Positions 1 through 10,734 of a stretch of DNA of 64,000 nucleotides are shown here, one piece after another. Origin of the DNA: Bryum argenteum (Eukaryota > Streptophyta > Bryopsida > Bryales > Bryaceae); NCBI GenBank assembly GCA_037043015.1, contig CM073323.1, positions 2,852,001-2,916,000 on the forward strand, given 5' to 3'. Numbering within the stretch: the stretch's first letter is position 1; each line of letters opens with the position of its first letter. The position numbers and the translations under genes are program-made. The notes under the pieces were generated by a model. That model saw only the letters and a program-made list of their open reading frames with translations. It ran no database searches and was not told where the DNA came from.

Positions 1-1319
1 CCCTAAGTTAAACCTCTAAAAACAACCAACCCTCTGTCATTGCAAGATGCAAATTTTTAACTTTTGAGAAATTTTTGAGTATGTATACCAATCTTAAATT
101 CAAATTGTAACTTGTACATGTGTGTGTATACCGAATCTTAAATTCAAATTGTAACTTGCACATGTGTGTGTATAGGGAATCTTAAATTCAAATTTCTCAC
201 CAATAGTGAGATTATTATGTTCCAAGTTGAAAAAAAGTTTTCTTCCCTAGTTGTAAAATGGGTTCAAAGTGTTTCGTGAGCCAAAATAACCTTTTTCAAG
301 ATTAAATTTGAATCGAGGCTCTTCAAATCCTTGTTCCTAAGCTCCGATTACGTTCACACTATTTTTATCCTTATTGGAGCTATGCCACTTATTAAAAATG
401 CTTGATTATTCACATGGAGGTATGTTGAACTACGATACAAAGGCCGGTCTTTGACAATAAAAAAGGCAAGTGAAAAATCATTGGGTTGGAAATCCAAACA
501 TTGATATCATGCCCTCGTAGCTCTTCTATATGAACAAAAAAAGCAAAACTCGAAAAAGAGTAAAATGTCAATTTTTGGTGAATTTTGAAGTTACTGTGAT
601 CTACTTGATTTTGGGCACAGTTTGAGAATAAATGAGCACATACCGTAGTTTGGGCAGATTTTGTATAGTGTTTTGGAACATTGACCATAAATATCTCCTA
701 ACAAATGAGGATTTTTGAACCTCATTTTGTCTTTATGAGTTAAAGATTATGGTGTGTTTGTTATGCATTAATAATATTTAAAGAAAGTTTAATACAATTT
801 ATATGTTTCATGTATAAGGGTTTGCAAGTATGAATATAGAAATGGATAGATTTGTGTATTTTAAGTGCTCATGAATGGATTTGTAGTGGTCTATCTTTTA
901 CCGTAATAAATGCCGAGAGACTTATAAGTGCCAATGGTGGAAATTGGCCACTCCCGGCCCATTTTCCAGAGGCAAATGCAGATAAGTATACATGGGGGAT
1001 TAAACAATGGAGGTTGATTCTATATTTTCAAGATTTTGGCTTGGATTTGGCCACAATGTGCCATACCTTAACTATTTAACGGACGGATTATATGGATTTT
1101 TTGTCTCCACTATTCCCTTAAAAAGAGGACTTAGATTTGGATTTCAAAGGAAGACATATAAATCGCCCTTCATAATCTTTTGATGATAGTCGACCATGAT
1201 TTTTCAAGGGCTCCTAGAGTAGAATTACGAGGACATGTCTCACATGGGAATGGACCATAAGCTATCATTGATTCACCTCTTTGAAATGTTTTGGTAGTGA
1301 CAAATAAGAATGTACTCAC
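1..1319. other. AT-rich intergenic stretch without a recognisable gene
   Basis: Apart from the short tandem repeat at 90-200, I see no gene or known element here. The open frames are short, lack recognisable motifs and have the composition of the surrounding AT-rich DNA. The slightly less AT-rich 850-1080 part is open on the plus strand but its product is not recognised. Confidence 0.5.
90..200. repeat. 44-bp tandem repeat, about 2.5 copies
   Basis: The word AATCTTAAATTCAAATT recurs at 90, 134 and 178, followed each time by a GTAACTTG..CATGTGTGTG stretch except in the truncated third unit. Exact 44-base spacing shows a head-to-tail tandem repeat in noncoding DNA. Confidence 0.8.
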
Positions 1320-1322
1320 TTA

Positions 1323-1624
1323 GAGCATCCGCACCCATACTTGCCAAGGGTCGGACACACGCAATAAATGGATGAGAAATGTTAAGGGCCCTTCAAAATT
1401 GTCTTCTGTCTCTCTACTTTGGCGCTTCAAGAAATGGCACTCCAAATCTAAGTTTAGTTGACTAAATCTAACATTCTACTTGCGATTGATGCATTGACTA
1501 TTTTACTTGCACATTTGGTGCTTAAGGGGCCTTTAAAGATGGGGGAGTGTGATTTCAAGGGCTCTTCAAATATAGATAAACATTTTTAGCGAGACACCTT
1601 CAACTAGTATGGGTGGAGATGCTC
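1323..1624. mobile_element. Harbinger/Tourist-like MITE with TTA target duplication
   Basis: The left end GAGCATCCGCACCCATACT is matched, inverted, by AGTATGGGTGGAGATGCTC at the right end, giving terminal inverted repeats of about 19-22 bases with two mismatches. A TTA trinucleotide flanks both ends (1320-1322 and 1625-1627). A 3-bp TTA duplication is typical of PIF/Harbinger (Tourist) elements. The 302-bp interior has no coding capacity, so this is a non-autonomous element. Superfamily assignment rests on the target-site duplication and could be wrong. Confidence 0.75.
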
Positions 1625-2036
1625 TTATAGCTCAAATCGGCCTCAACCACCTCAAGAAACTCCACTGTCGGTACGAGCGGTCGTGCTCGATCAGCGGAGC
1701 GAACTCCCACATAAGCAAGTCAGGCCATTCGTAACTTCCGGACCAAAAGATCGAATCAAATGAAGAGAGATGCTTGATCAGTGAAACTCCGACACCTAAA
1801 AATGATTTCGTGAAATCCTACCACTTCTTTGCCGTCAGAGATGGGGATGCAATTATTAACGCTTCGGGGATTCTTCGCGATTTCAACCGGGAGTAAGCGC
1901 ACTGTGCACACGCAGTGTTGTTGACTGGGGACGGTGAGCGATACGCACCACGGCTCCGACGATGGAGTGAGATTTGTTATTGGTAGTAGGTGGCTTGATC
2001 GAGAGGCAAGCCAAGCAACTTACCTTGGTTATTAGG

Positions 2037-2215
2037 GGTACTAGTGTTACTAGTATTTATATTTGGTTACCAAAGTGTCTATTTCTGAAAGGGGTGAGTA
2101 GTTTTGTACCAATGGACCTTTTGTCTGGTGGGTATTAGCTCATTGTCAAGACGAACAAACATTCTATTCATGTCGGCCTCGAAAGAGGACCGGAGTTCAT
2201 ATCTTTCTATTTAGG
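2037..2215 (+). mobile_element. Diverged 3' part of a tRNA-derived SINE
   Basis: The stretch matches the 3' half of the full SINE at 8032-8391 and the copy near 28 kb. Shared words include TTTGTCTGGTGG, CGAACAAACA.TCTATTC, GTCGGCC and GGACCGGAGTT, and it ends in a degenerate CTTTCTATTT tail where the full copy has CTATCTATCTATC. The tRNA-like head is missing or unrecognisable. Confidence 0.65.
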
Positions 2216-5100
2216 TGGAGGATTTATTCAAAAAATTCAAAAAATATCTATACCAAGAAATTTTCTTCGTTCCGTACATGTTTTAATACAATTGATTGAT
2301 ACATTAATTGGTTCAACGAAAAAGGCAGGAAAAATATTAAATAAATAATTGTGAAACAATTTTGATATTTATTGAAATTTTATTTTGGGAAATTTGAGTA
2401 TCGTTGTATTCTCTGCATATCCAGAGAATCACATTTTGTTTTCATATAGTATCTTATGACATAGCCAACAAGACATCCCCGATGTAGTACTTTTGAACTC
2501 CCCCACCTACTGAAGAAGTTAAATACGTCAAATAACCTCCTTTTAAGCGAGGCTTGGAAGTGATAAGTTCCATTCGCGATCTGAAGTACGTCTACCGATA
2601 GCCAATACTTCAGCTGTGGTAGGAGCTGCGTAGACTTTCATCTTTGATCCATCTGCTATTTTCGGTGAGACGATTATCCACTTCTATCCACGAGAAGTGA
2701 GGTAAATCGCAGACCGATTTTTGGAAGGGCAGAGTATCCTTGATGGGTCATGCCGTGGCGTGACAACACCAAAAACCGATCACTCAATAATCAACAGGGA
2801 TACTCGATAACCAACAGGAAGGGGAGGGTCTTCTTTACGAGAATTTTGCGGAATTCAAGTGCATGTATTATGTACAGTATGTACAATTATGGTTGGTAGC
2901 CACCTTTCAAAATTTTCATTCTCCATTGGACATGTTTAAGAATGAATAAATAAATAATCTCAAACATGAGTTTTTACATTTTCTGCACTCGAGAGGAGAA
3001 AAACTTCCAACATTTTCAACCTGACACGGATCTCTGCATCGGAACGAACAGAACAACCCGGAGTTCTTGTTCCGGTCTCCGCAGTGAAGACATTTTGATC
3101 TCGGCCGCCATGAGAAACTCCACTATCGGTACAAGCGGACCTGGTCGAAAATCCGAGCGAACTGCCAGGAAAGCACGTCACGCCAATCGAACAATTACTT
3201 GTAGACCGTAAAACTGAAATGAAAAGAGTCGCTTGGTTGTGACACTGCAACTCAATGGACACATCCAAATCATTTATATACATCGTACCACCTCAGTAGC
3301 GACACAGGTGGCGGGGAATCAGATCCAATTATACACCATTCAAATTGAACGGTACAATCTTTTTGCAACTTCTTTGCAACTCCGTAGTCTGTAAAGGATT
3401 GGGTGGACAGCGCATATACAAATATACAATGATGTTGTCTGTGGAGCGCTTTACAGTATGAAGAATGAATCACGAAGATTGACCAGGTTATGATTTGAGT
3501 TTGGTCAAGAAAGTGTTCTTGGTCTAACTTATCCTCACACTACCTTGAAAAAAGACTAGAATGATCACTTAATTTGAGGTTCTCAGAAACATGCTAAAGG
3601 CTCCAAAATGAATAGTTCCTCAGTTACTTTCTTTCATGTCGAGGCAGGTACATGAACTCAACTAGAATCTAGTGAGCCATGGGACTCAAAAATCATCAAT
3701 TGGCTCAAATCCAATTAGTTGAGGAGGACAGATGCATAGGGGGAGAGTAAGAGAGTGAATGATCAGGATATATATTAATTGTGATCGGTACGGGCGGTTG
3801 TGATCCCAGTTGGAGCTCTATCCGATCCGGCGAATGTAAGCTGGGGACATAAATTGCAGGATGTCGGGCACTCCGAAAACAGTGACGTTAGGTGCTTCGA
3901 CGGTGACTGTGACGTAGTTGACGGGCTCATCACGAAGCTGGTCTAGCCAAATTGTTGCAGAATTGGTGGCCATGGCTGAGCCCTGGATCGATCGCAGTGC
4001 TACTGCAGGCACGAAGCCGATTTGGCGTTGTTGCGCGATGCAATCTTTCGAGGGGCAGATTCGGCACGCTACGGAAACTTACACTTGTGAGAACGGCTCA
4101 ATCGAGAGTGAAGCGCCTCGTCGGACTGGCAATGGACTGCCTGAGTCTAACAAAAGTGGGAGTAAATTTAGTCCTGGGTGGCTATCGACATCGACTCTCT
4201 AGATCTGCCGTATAATGTGCACCTGAAGACGAGACAATCATCGACTTCGAACCACGAGAGGACTTCTGGGGAGTACCAACTACCGCAGTGTCTACTGCAG
4301 TGTCTGCAAATGGTTATGAACTAGGTAATCATACGGACGAGGAAGGCTCCGACTTCTAACGCGGTTTGTACCTACTACCTCTGAGTCCAGGAGGTCGAGG
4401 TAGAAGTGTTGGAGAAATGATCACACAGATCATCAGATCATCTCATTGTTTGAATGGATGCAACTTATGGTGGTCCCTTTCGCACCACCGTCATAACCAC
4501 GGTAGGTGGGTTAGATGGAGTTGGCCACGGACCACCGCTCTCAATAATGACGAATACTCGAAGAGGTACGTAGAACTATGGGACAGAACTTTCACTAAAT
4601 CACAAGAAGCAAAATGCGCTAAAAGTCAAAGCCTTCCTCGTCCATTCGCTTATCTACCGTAACCCCCTGGTGGACGGGTTTTCATCAATCCATGTCGGAA
4701 TCGGCTTGTTCTCTGCCTTGTGACTAAAATATCTAAAAATCAAAAGCGCACCATACGGTGGATCCAAAGGGGAGGGCGGACCATGCTTGAGGGTCCGTGT
4801 GCTGTTGCCAGTCAGCAATATCATGCCTCTGTTTAATAGAACGTCGACATGATTGTACCTGTTGGAGCTCGTACGAGAATATGCAATTTTATATGACCTC
4901 CTCGTTAGGAGGTTTATGATTGTAAACGAGGAGATCATGGAGAAGGCGAAGGTTAGGTGTTCATCATCATCGAAGAATAAAAGTTCAAAAGTGCAAATTG
5001 CAAAATATTTTCTCAAAGTTGCTAAGAGATTTATATTCTTATTTGGTAGAACTACAAATGATAAGTACTCTATCTCACATGAATTTACGAGCCTCTAGTC

Positions 5101-5454
5101 TCACGGACGGACTCCACCTGCTGACCTGTCGGTTGCCAATGCTGCTCCTCCGCTCAACGGTCGAGCTCCGACTGAATCCTTCTGGACTGTGGACGGTGCC
5201 ATCCCCCGATCCAACGCTTCACCGTAAATAGGCGGCACTGGGTAAGGCGCCGAACAGCGTCGACGACGATAAAACCAAAGACCTGCAAGCTCCAGTAGGC
5301 ACACCCCTATCAATGCCCCACACACAATTCCCGCCACCATGATGCCCTTCATCGTGGTCACGAACTCCTTGCGCTCCACAAACTCTCTGCGGATTCTGCG
5401 CACCTGACCTAAGCTCTCAACTGATCCATCTCTTCCAACCGTTTCGGCACGCAC
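5101..5454 (-). pseudogene. Fragment encoding a single-pass membrane segment (array copy 3)
   Basis: The minus strand is open for 117 codons. After a charged region it encodes a hydrophobic helix (GIMVAGIVCGALIGVCLLEL) followed by the basic run FYRRRR and a proline-rich tail, the layout of a type I membrane protein around its transmembrane segment. The segment beginning TTMKG is matched by STMKG in the next copy at 6392-6613, so the two are homologous. No kinase or other catalytic domain is visible and no full exon chain can be built. Either a remnant or an exon of an unrecognised receptor-like gene. Confidence 0.4.
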
Positions 5455-6391
5455 AGCGAAGAATGTGCCTACTCAAAGCTCAACTCGATCCCTGCCGCCT
5501 CTGGACACTCCACTGTCGGTACAAGCAAGGCCCTGGTCGATCAGCGGAACGAACGCCCAGACAAGCAACTCAGGCCATTCGTAACTTCCAGACCGAAAGA
5601 CTCAAATGAAGAGAAAAGCTTGATCAGTGACACTCAGAGACACCTAATAATGGTCTTCAGGCAATCCTACCATTTCTTTGTCGTCAGATGTGGGGATGCT
5701 ATAATGAACGATTCGCGAATTCGTCGCAATTTCAAACCGCAAGTGGGTGCACTCTGCACACGCAGTGACTTTGACAGAGAGCAGGTGGCGAGAAACGCAC
5801 CATGGCTGCCAATACTTCAGCTGAGGTCGGAGCACCCATTTCCAGTTTCCCAGCAACCCGGAAGCGATTAGCGTCAGGGTATCGGGATGTTTGAGAGATG
5901 TTGGTACATCATCAATCATGGGGCAGCACTTGGATACTGGAACGTCATTGCCTCTACGTCTTTGATGAACTGATGATTCACACGCAACATCGAGGTCTCT
6001 CGGCCAATGCCAACTTCTGGTTTCCGAATTCATAATCGTGAACCACGTCTGCATAGCTGTGAGAACTGGACTGCAAACGCACCCCAGCAACCCCACGAAA
6101 GTCCTTTGGCTTGGGAAAGAACAGCACCCGCCACTGATCCACCCCATTTTCGTGATGCTCGTGGATGTCCTCACAGAGTCGCTAACCACTCTCTGCATCA
6201 AGTATCTGGGTCAGGCGAGGCCCAAAATGTCGAAATTCCTTCCAATTGCTAACGAGTTCATGTACTGGCTTGTTACCAAAAACACTTCCAATTGCAATGA
6301 CTGATAATCAATTCGCAGGATTGAGTACTTCTTCCTTACACCGAATACCATGGCGGGCTCCATTATTCTGCTCACTTGACTGTTGCCAATA

Positions 6392-6613
6392 CTACTCCCC
6401 TGCTTGACGGTCGGCTCCACCTGCGCACCTTGGGATTATGGACGACGCTACGATCGGCGGATCCAACTCTTCGCCGTCAAGAGAAAAGCTGGGTTCCGAC
6501 TTCGTATAACCATGTCTGCAAATAGCAATAAGCAATACCACTAGTAGGCTCACCCCCCCTAGCGATGACAAACTCACCGTCAGCGCTAAAATGCCGCCCT
6601 TCATCGTGCTCAC
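6392..6613 (-). pseudogene. Fragment encoding a single-pass membrane segment (array copy 4)
   Basis: A 73-codon minus-strand frame begins STMKG, then has a hydrophobic span of about 20 residues (around VSLLVVLLIAICR) and an acidic tail. At DNA level it matches the copy at 5101-5454 over both the membrane segment and the following GGATCCAACTCTTCGCCGT-like stretch. The upstream homologous part has stop codons in the matching frame, which favours a decayed copy. Function is unknown. Confidence 0.4.
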
Positions 6614-7150
6614 GATGTCTTGCGCTTCACAAGCACTCTGCGAATTTTGAGCACCAGCTGACGGAAGCTATGAAGTATTCCACCTCTTCGAACCGTCCCG
6701 GCAGTACGTGGCAGCGAGAACATAAACCCCGCATCGATCTCTGCCGTTTCAAGTGACTCCACTGCTGGTACAAGCCGTACTGGTCGATCATCGGAGCGAA
6801 CTCCCAGATAAGCAAGTCAGGCCATTCGTAACTTCCAGACCGAAAGTCTCAATGAAAGAGAGCTGCTTGATTTCTAAAACTCGGAGTCACCTCGAAATGA
6901 TTCTATAGAATCCTATTAGCACGACGACCTGTCTGGACAGTGCAAGATGGAGGTGATGAACCAACCGGAAGACATGCACACAAGACGACTTGCATGTTTT
7001 ATGCGAATCATACTAAGTATGGTGTCATACTCTATAATGGGATTGATTGTTCCTTGCAGTGCGCGTTCTCTTGAGATGTTTCATTCTGTATTAGACTCTG
7101 CATGCTCACTTGAGCACATTCTATGTGGTGATTCTTTCCGTTGAATGTAG

Positions 7151-7539
7151 GATATCACCACTTTCATTGATGTGTTCAGTTGTTATTATGAATACAGTCA
7201 CTTTTCTTCTTACTATTCTGGGCAAGTTTAACATCCAAAAGAATGGAAGATTGTATGCAGCATCGTCTGATTGTAGAATGTAAGATTCATTCGTAACTAA
7301 GTGACTTAAAATCGTGAACCATTTAGCATAACAATAGGTAGTAAACTAATTCATTTAGTACAAGGAAGGTTTCGGGTCAATGATAGAAGGACTAAGATAG
7401 GTTGTGTGTTATTTATTGATTGTATTTTTACCACATAAAGGTAAAGGAATTGCATCAAGTATAAGGAGATTTTTCTGCAAAGCAATGAGTCCGCAACTTC
7501 TAAGCAACAAAAGCAGAAATTTTTTGGGTATCATACCAC
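7151..7539. other. AT-rich intergenic sequence
   Basis: Nothing recognisable is seen. It separates the degenerate array from the TIR element that follows. Confidence 0.4.
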
Positions 7540-7776
7540 CAATCCCCAATGCCGCTACAATGGCACACCTCAACTTTCTAAACTTCAGTACAAAAACCAT
7601 GTGATATGATAGAATTTGAAGGTGATATTATTGGAAAATGAGAGACAATGTATATAAAGCAGTGATATTGTTTTTTAAATTGTGATATTACGGAATACAC
7701 TATTGCATGTGAGCACATATGTAAGATTTGGTGTGACAAAATGACACATGGCATAGTGCCATTTTAACAGAATTGA
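7540..7776 (-). mobile_element. Non-autonomous TIR element, inverted copy of the one at 53180
   Basis: This stretch is the reverse complement of the element at 53180-53432 with moderate divergence. Shared words are TGTGAGCACATATGTAAGATTTGGTG, AATGACACATGGCATAGTGCCATTTTAAC and the opposite-end CCTCAACTTTCT.AAC. The right terminus GCCATTTTAACAGAATTGAGG is intact. The left terminus is shortened: the outer CCCCAAT is present, but the following TCCGTTAAAATGGC-like stretch is deleted. There is no coding capacity. Confidence 0.7.
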
Positions 7777-8016
7777 GGTTAGGTACCATCTTTTAGGTAT
7801 TTTATTTCTTAAGCACCCAAAGGATCATTTTGGATAATACATTAAATTGAAAGGGTTGCAAATCTAAAATTAGCATGTTTTATAAAAAATAAACTCTTCA
7901 TTAGCAATTTGTTGAGTCCGAACTTATATGCAATTTAGAAAAATCTATATAGATAAATATATTTTCCCTGTCGGGCTTTAAACAAATACGGCAAGATTTT
8001 TATTCTGAGCAATTCG

Positions 8017-8406
8017 TGAGGAGAATATCAAGCACCACAAGCCTTGGCTTGGTGGTTAGGGCTTAGGCCCCCAATGAGGAGGTCGTGGGTTCTATTCCCC
8101 ATGCCGGCATGGTGCTCACCACTATAGTCCACCCAACTATTGTGGGGGGTCCTTGGACCTTGTTGTATGGGTACCTCAAAGCCCTTTGGGGGGATACTAT
8201 GTCAAGTATCTTCAAGGCACTAGTAACTAGGCTAGAAACTAGCGTAGTTATAGTGTCCACCCTCGAGAGGGGGAAGTAGTATTGTTCCAATTTCCCCTTG
8301 TCCGGTGGCCATCGAGATATTAGCATTACGAACGGACACTTCATTCACGCCGGCCCCCTTAGAAAGGGACCGGAGTTTCTATCTATCTATCTGAGGAGAA
8401 TATCAA
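8017..8406 (+). mobile_element. Full-length tRNA-derived SINE with 15-bp target duplication
   Basis: The body is 8032-8391, flanked by perfect 15-base direct repeats TGAGGAGAATATCAA (8017-8031 and 8392-8406). The head contains a tRNA-like A box (TGGCTTGGTGGTTAG) and about 35 bases later a B box (GTGGGTTCTATTCCC), the internal pol III promoter of tRNA-derived SINEs. The 3' end is a short simple repeat (CTATCTATCTATC) rather than poly(A). The length is about 360 bp. Intact target duplications suggest a fairly recent insertion. Related copies lie at 2037, 27978 and 44519. Confidence 0.9.
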
Positions 8407-8429
8407 ACAGTAATATCCATGAATTGCCA

Positions 8430-9470
8430 TGAAATAGGCTCAACTTGAATTTTACAAATCTGCTTAGAATTTTGGTAAGTGTACGATGGAATTAACTCCT
8501 AGACGTCCTAGCCTATTTTTTGGTCAAAAAACACATTTTTAGAAAAATAGTCATGGATAAGAATTCATATAAGCTATTGCAATCTAAGCCGTACAAACTT
8601 GTAATAGACTTGTTTTAGGTGATGTGAACTAGAATTTGAGTCATGAGGCCTTATTGATTGGGAGATGGTAGTGTATTAGTAACTGAAAGCATCTTGCAAG
8701 ATTTCAGCATTAGACTTCAGAATGAAGAATCTACCAACAAACCAATCGCAATTTAAAATCACCTGCTACAAAGTTTTTCACCTCCATCCCAATAGCACCT
8801 TTGCCCAGAAAGAAAATCATCAAAAAAATCTCTTAGTTTAAATAATAGCCTTGCAATGGTGAAAACGGCCAAAAAAATTAGACCAAAATAGTCCAAATAG
8901 TCCAAAATTGGACTCTTTGCACTCAAATTCATGTCTTATCTTCAAAAATATCTTCAACCCTGTGAAGATTTTTACCACTAAAACTTGACCCTAATCGTAA
9001 GCCATCCCAAAACTTGAAGTTGAAATCCAAACAGTGGATGCAGGAGATATGGCTCCTTAACAATTGTCCACATTTTCACTTTTTTCATTGCAAATTCAAC
9101 AACAAAAGTCTTAGGATCCAAAAATATCTAACTAGAAAGTTATTAAAATCACCTTAAGATCCTGATCATGGAAAAAAATTCATGAAAAACATTTTTTAAT
9201 TTCACATACTTGACTTGCAATGGTAAAACATGCCCCATGCTTGGAAACCCAAAAAGAAGATTTGTCTTCACTAAAATGCATGCCATAAAGTCATACTTTA
9301 TTTTATGGGTCTGCAAATTTTTTATCAAAAAAGCAAGACTTGATTTGGGACCTAACACAAGTGATTTCATCCAAAACGGACCTTGGATGAAGAAGTTATG
9401 GCTCTTCACCGTTGTTGCCTTTCATCCAAAATGTAGTTTTTCTACATTTGGCACGTATAGGGGTTAAAGG
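8430..9470. repeat. Dispersed AT-rich repeat family, copy 1
   Basis: The second half of this block resembles 19500-20070: shared words are CAGTGGATGCA, CTTGCAATGG, CCCCATG, TTCACTAAAATGCATGC and GTTATGGCTCTTCA. The first half resembles 25255-25480 (CACATTTTT..AAAA.TGTCAT, CACCTTCATC, CCTTTGCC). No coding domain is visible. It behaves like a decayed dispersed repeat, possibly retrotransposon-derived, but has no diagnostic ends. Confidence 0.5.
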
Positions 9471-9479
9471 TTACCCATG

Positions 9480-10734
9480 ATTTTCTCATCCACTTTCCAA
9501 TATTTTATGTTTACAAAGGCAATAATACTTATCATGTAAAACATTTCAAAGAAAATAAAAAGGGGGCGAGTCTATCCCCACTTTTCTTGAACATGCTTAG
9601 CACCTTCTTTATTTTGTCAAATTTATATGAAAGTTGTGATTTTTTCAGTACATCACCCCATTTCACACCAATGATCATGTGAACCTTCAACAACCTTAAG
9701 ATTTTTAGGGTTGATAAATTACCCTATACTACAACACATTCTTAGTAAAGGGCTTTCTTTTCAACATCACAGGAAGTCATAATACTTGCTTGAAGGTAGC
9801 TGCCTAAGAAATATTAAACTACCCATGTCCAATCAAATGCTTAATTCTTCCAACCTATGTGATAAAAACTTTTGTTCATATTCTTTAACCCTTCAACGTC
9901 TAGCTATACGGATTGGGGCAGCCCAAAATTGAATCATAGCATCTTTTGGACTTGGGCATCATGAATAGTGCACTTTTTGAACTTGGGCATCATGAATGAT
10001 CCAATCAATGATGAGCTTGCAACCTCCTACAAGGTTATGTACAACCCCAACCTACCTACCACAATCCCTTCAAAGCACAAAATTACTCATACAAATTGTG
10101 ATTTGAATTCTAAAAATCACTTTTTGAGTGCATCACAAGAAGGTGACGAGTTTGATATCAAAATATAAGTGAAAAGTTGAGTATATTGAGAGCTATAGAG
10201 GAGATTCTGGTGGAAAAGAGCCCCTCGGGTCACCTTAGACGTTTAAGGGTTAAATTGAAATATCACAAGATCATACGATTTAGAGCTTCAAGAATATTTT
10301 TAAAAACCTATCTATGACTTGCACATTTTGAGGGAAAGTACAAACCTCCTACCCCATTGGACCTTGCCTTGAGGCTTTTTGGTTTTTCTCCTACAAAAAT
10401 CTAGTGGAGTGCACGCAAAAGATCGGTGAGCTTGATAGAATGAATAGCAACCCTTCTCATCCATACAAAACGACCAGGCCTACTACGGTACTCAATCTTC
10501 CTTTACCTTTCCACACACAAGCAAGCAGTTGTGTATCCGAATCAACAACCTCTAGCATTCAAGCGACTGATTTCGTCACCGCATTCTTCGCAATTACCCA
10601 AGTGGCCGTGAACTCCAAAAGATCCAGCTCAAAATTGCAATGAATTAGTGAAGAGGTCGTGTTCAGGGGGAGGGTTGCCTTTCCGAAGCTTGGGTTGTTG
10701 GAGGAAAGCTGGAGTTTTGGGTGGGTCGGTGGAC
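9480..10734. other. Intergenic region upstream of the DUF1997 gene
   Basis: AT-rich with no recognisable gene. A short direct repeat of a GGACTTGGGCATCATGAAT-type word occurs at about 9950 and 9976. The last 150 bases become less AT-rich and presumably hold the promoter and 5' leader of the gene that starts at 10735. Confidence 0.4.

Larger units (their letters stand above)
1640..6930 (-). pseudogene. Degenerate array of repeated gene pieces (single-pass membrane protein family, unidentified)
   Basis: One conserved block, starting TCCACT[G/A][T/C][C/T]GGTAC and running through GCCATTCGTAACTTCC, recurs at about 1657-1950, 3110-3250, 5505-5840 and 6752-6925, all in the same orientation. Two copies (5101-5454 and 6392-6613) are followed by a region coding on the minus strand for a hydrophobic membrane span and a basic stop-transfer segment. 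Other shared blocks include CCAATACTTCAGCTG at about 2604 and 5812. Frames are broken by stops and I find no complete exon chain. The array looks like remains of a tandemly duplicated gene. The parent family is not recognised. Confidence 0.5.
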
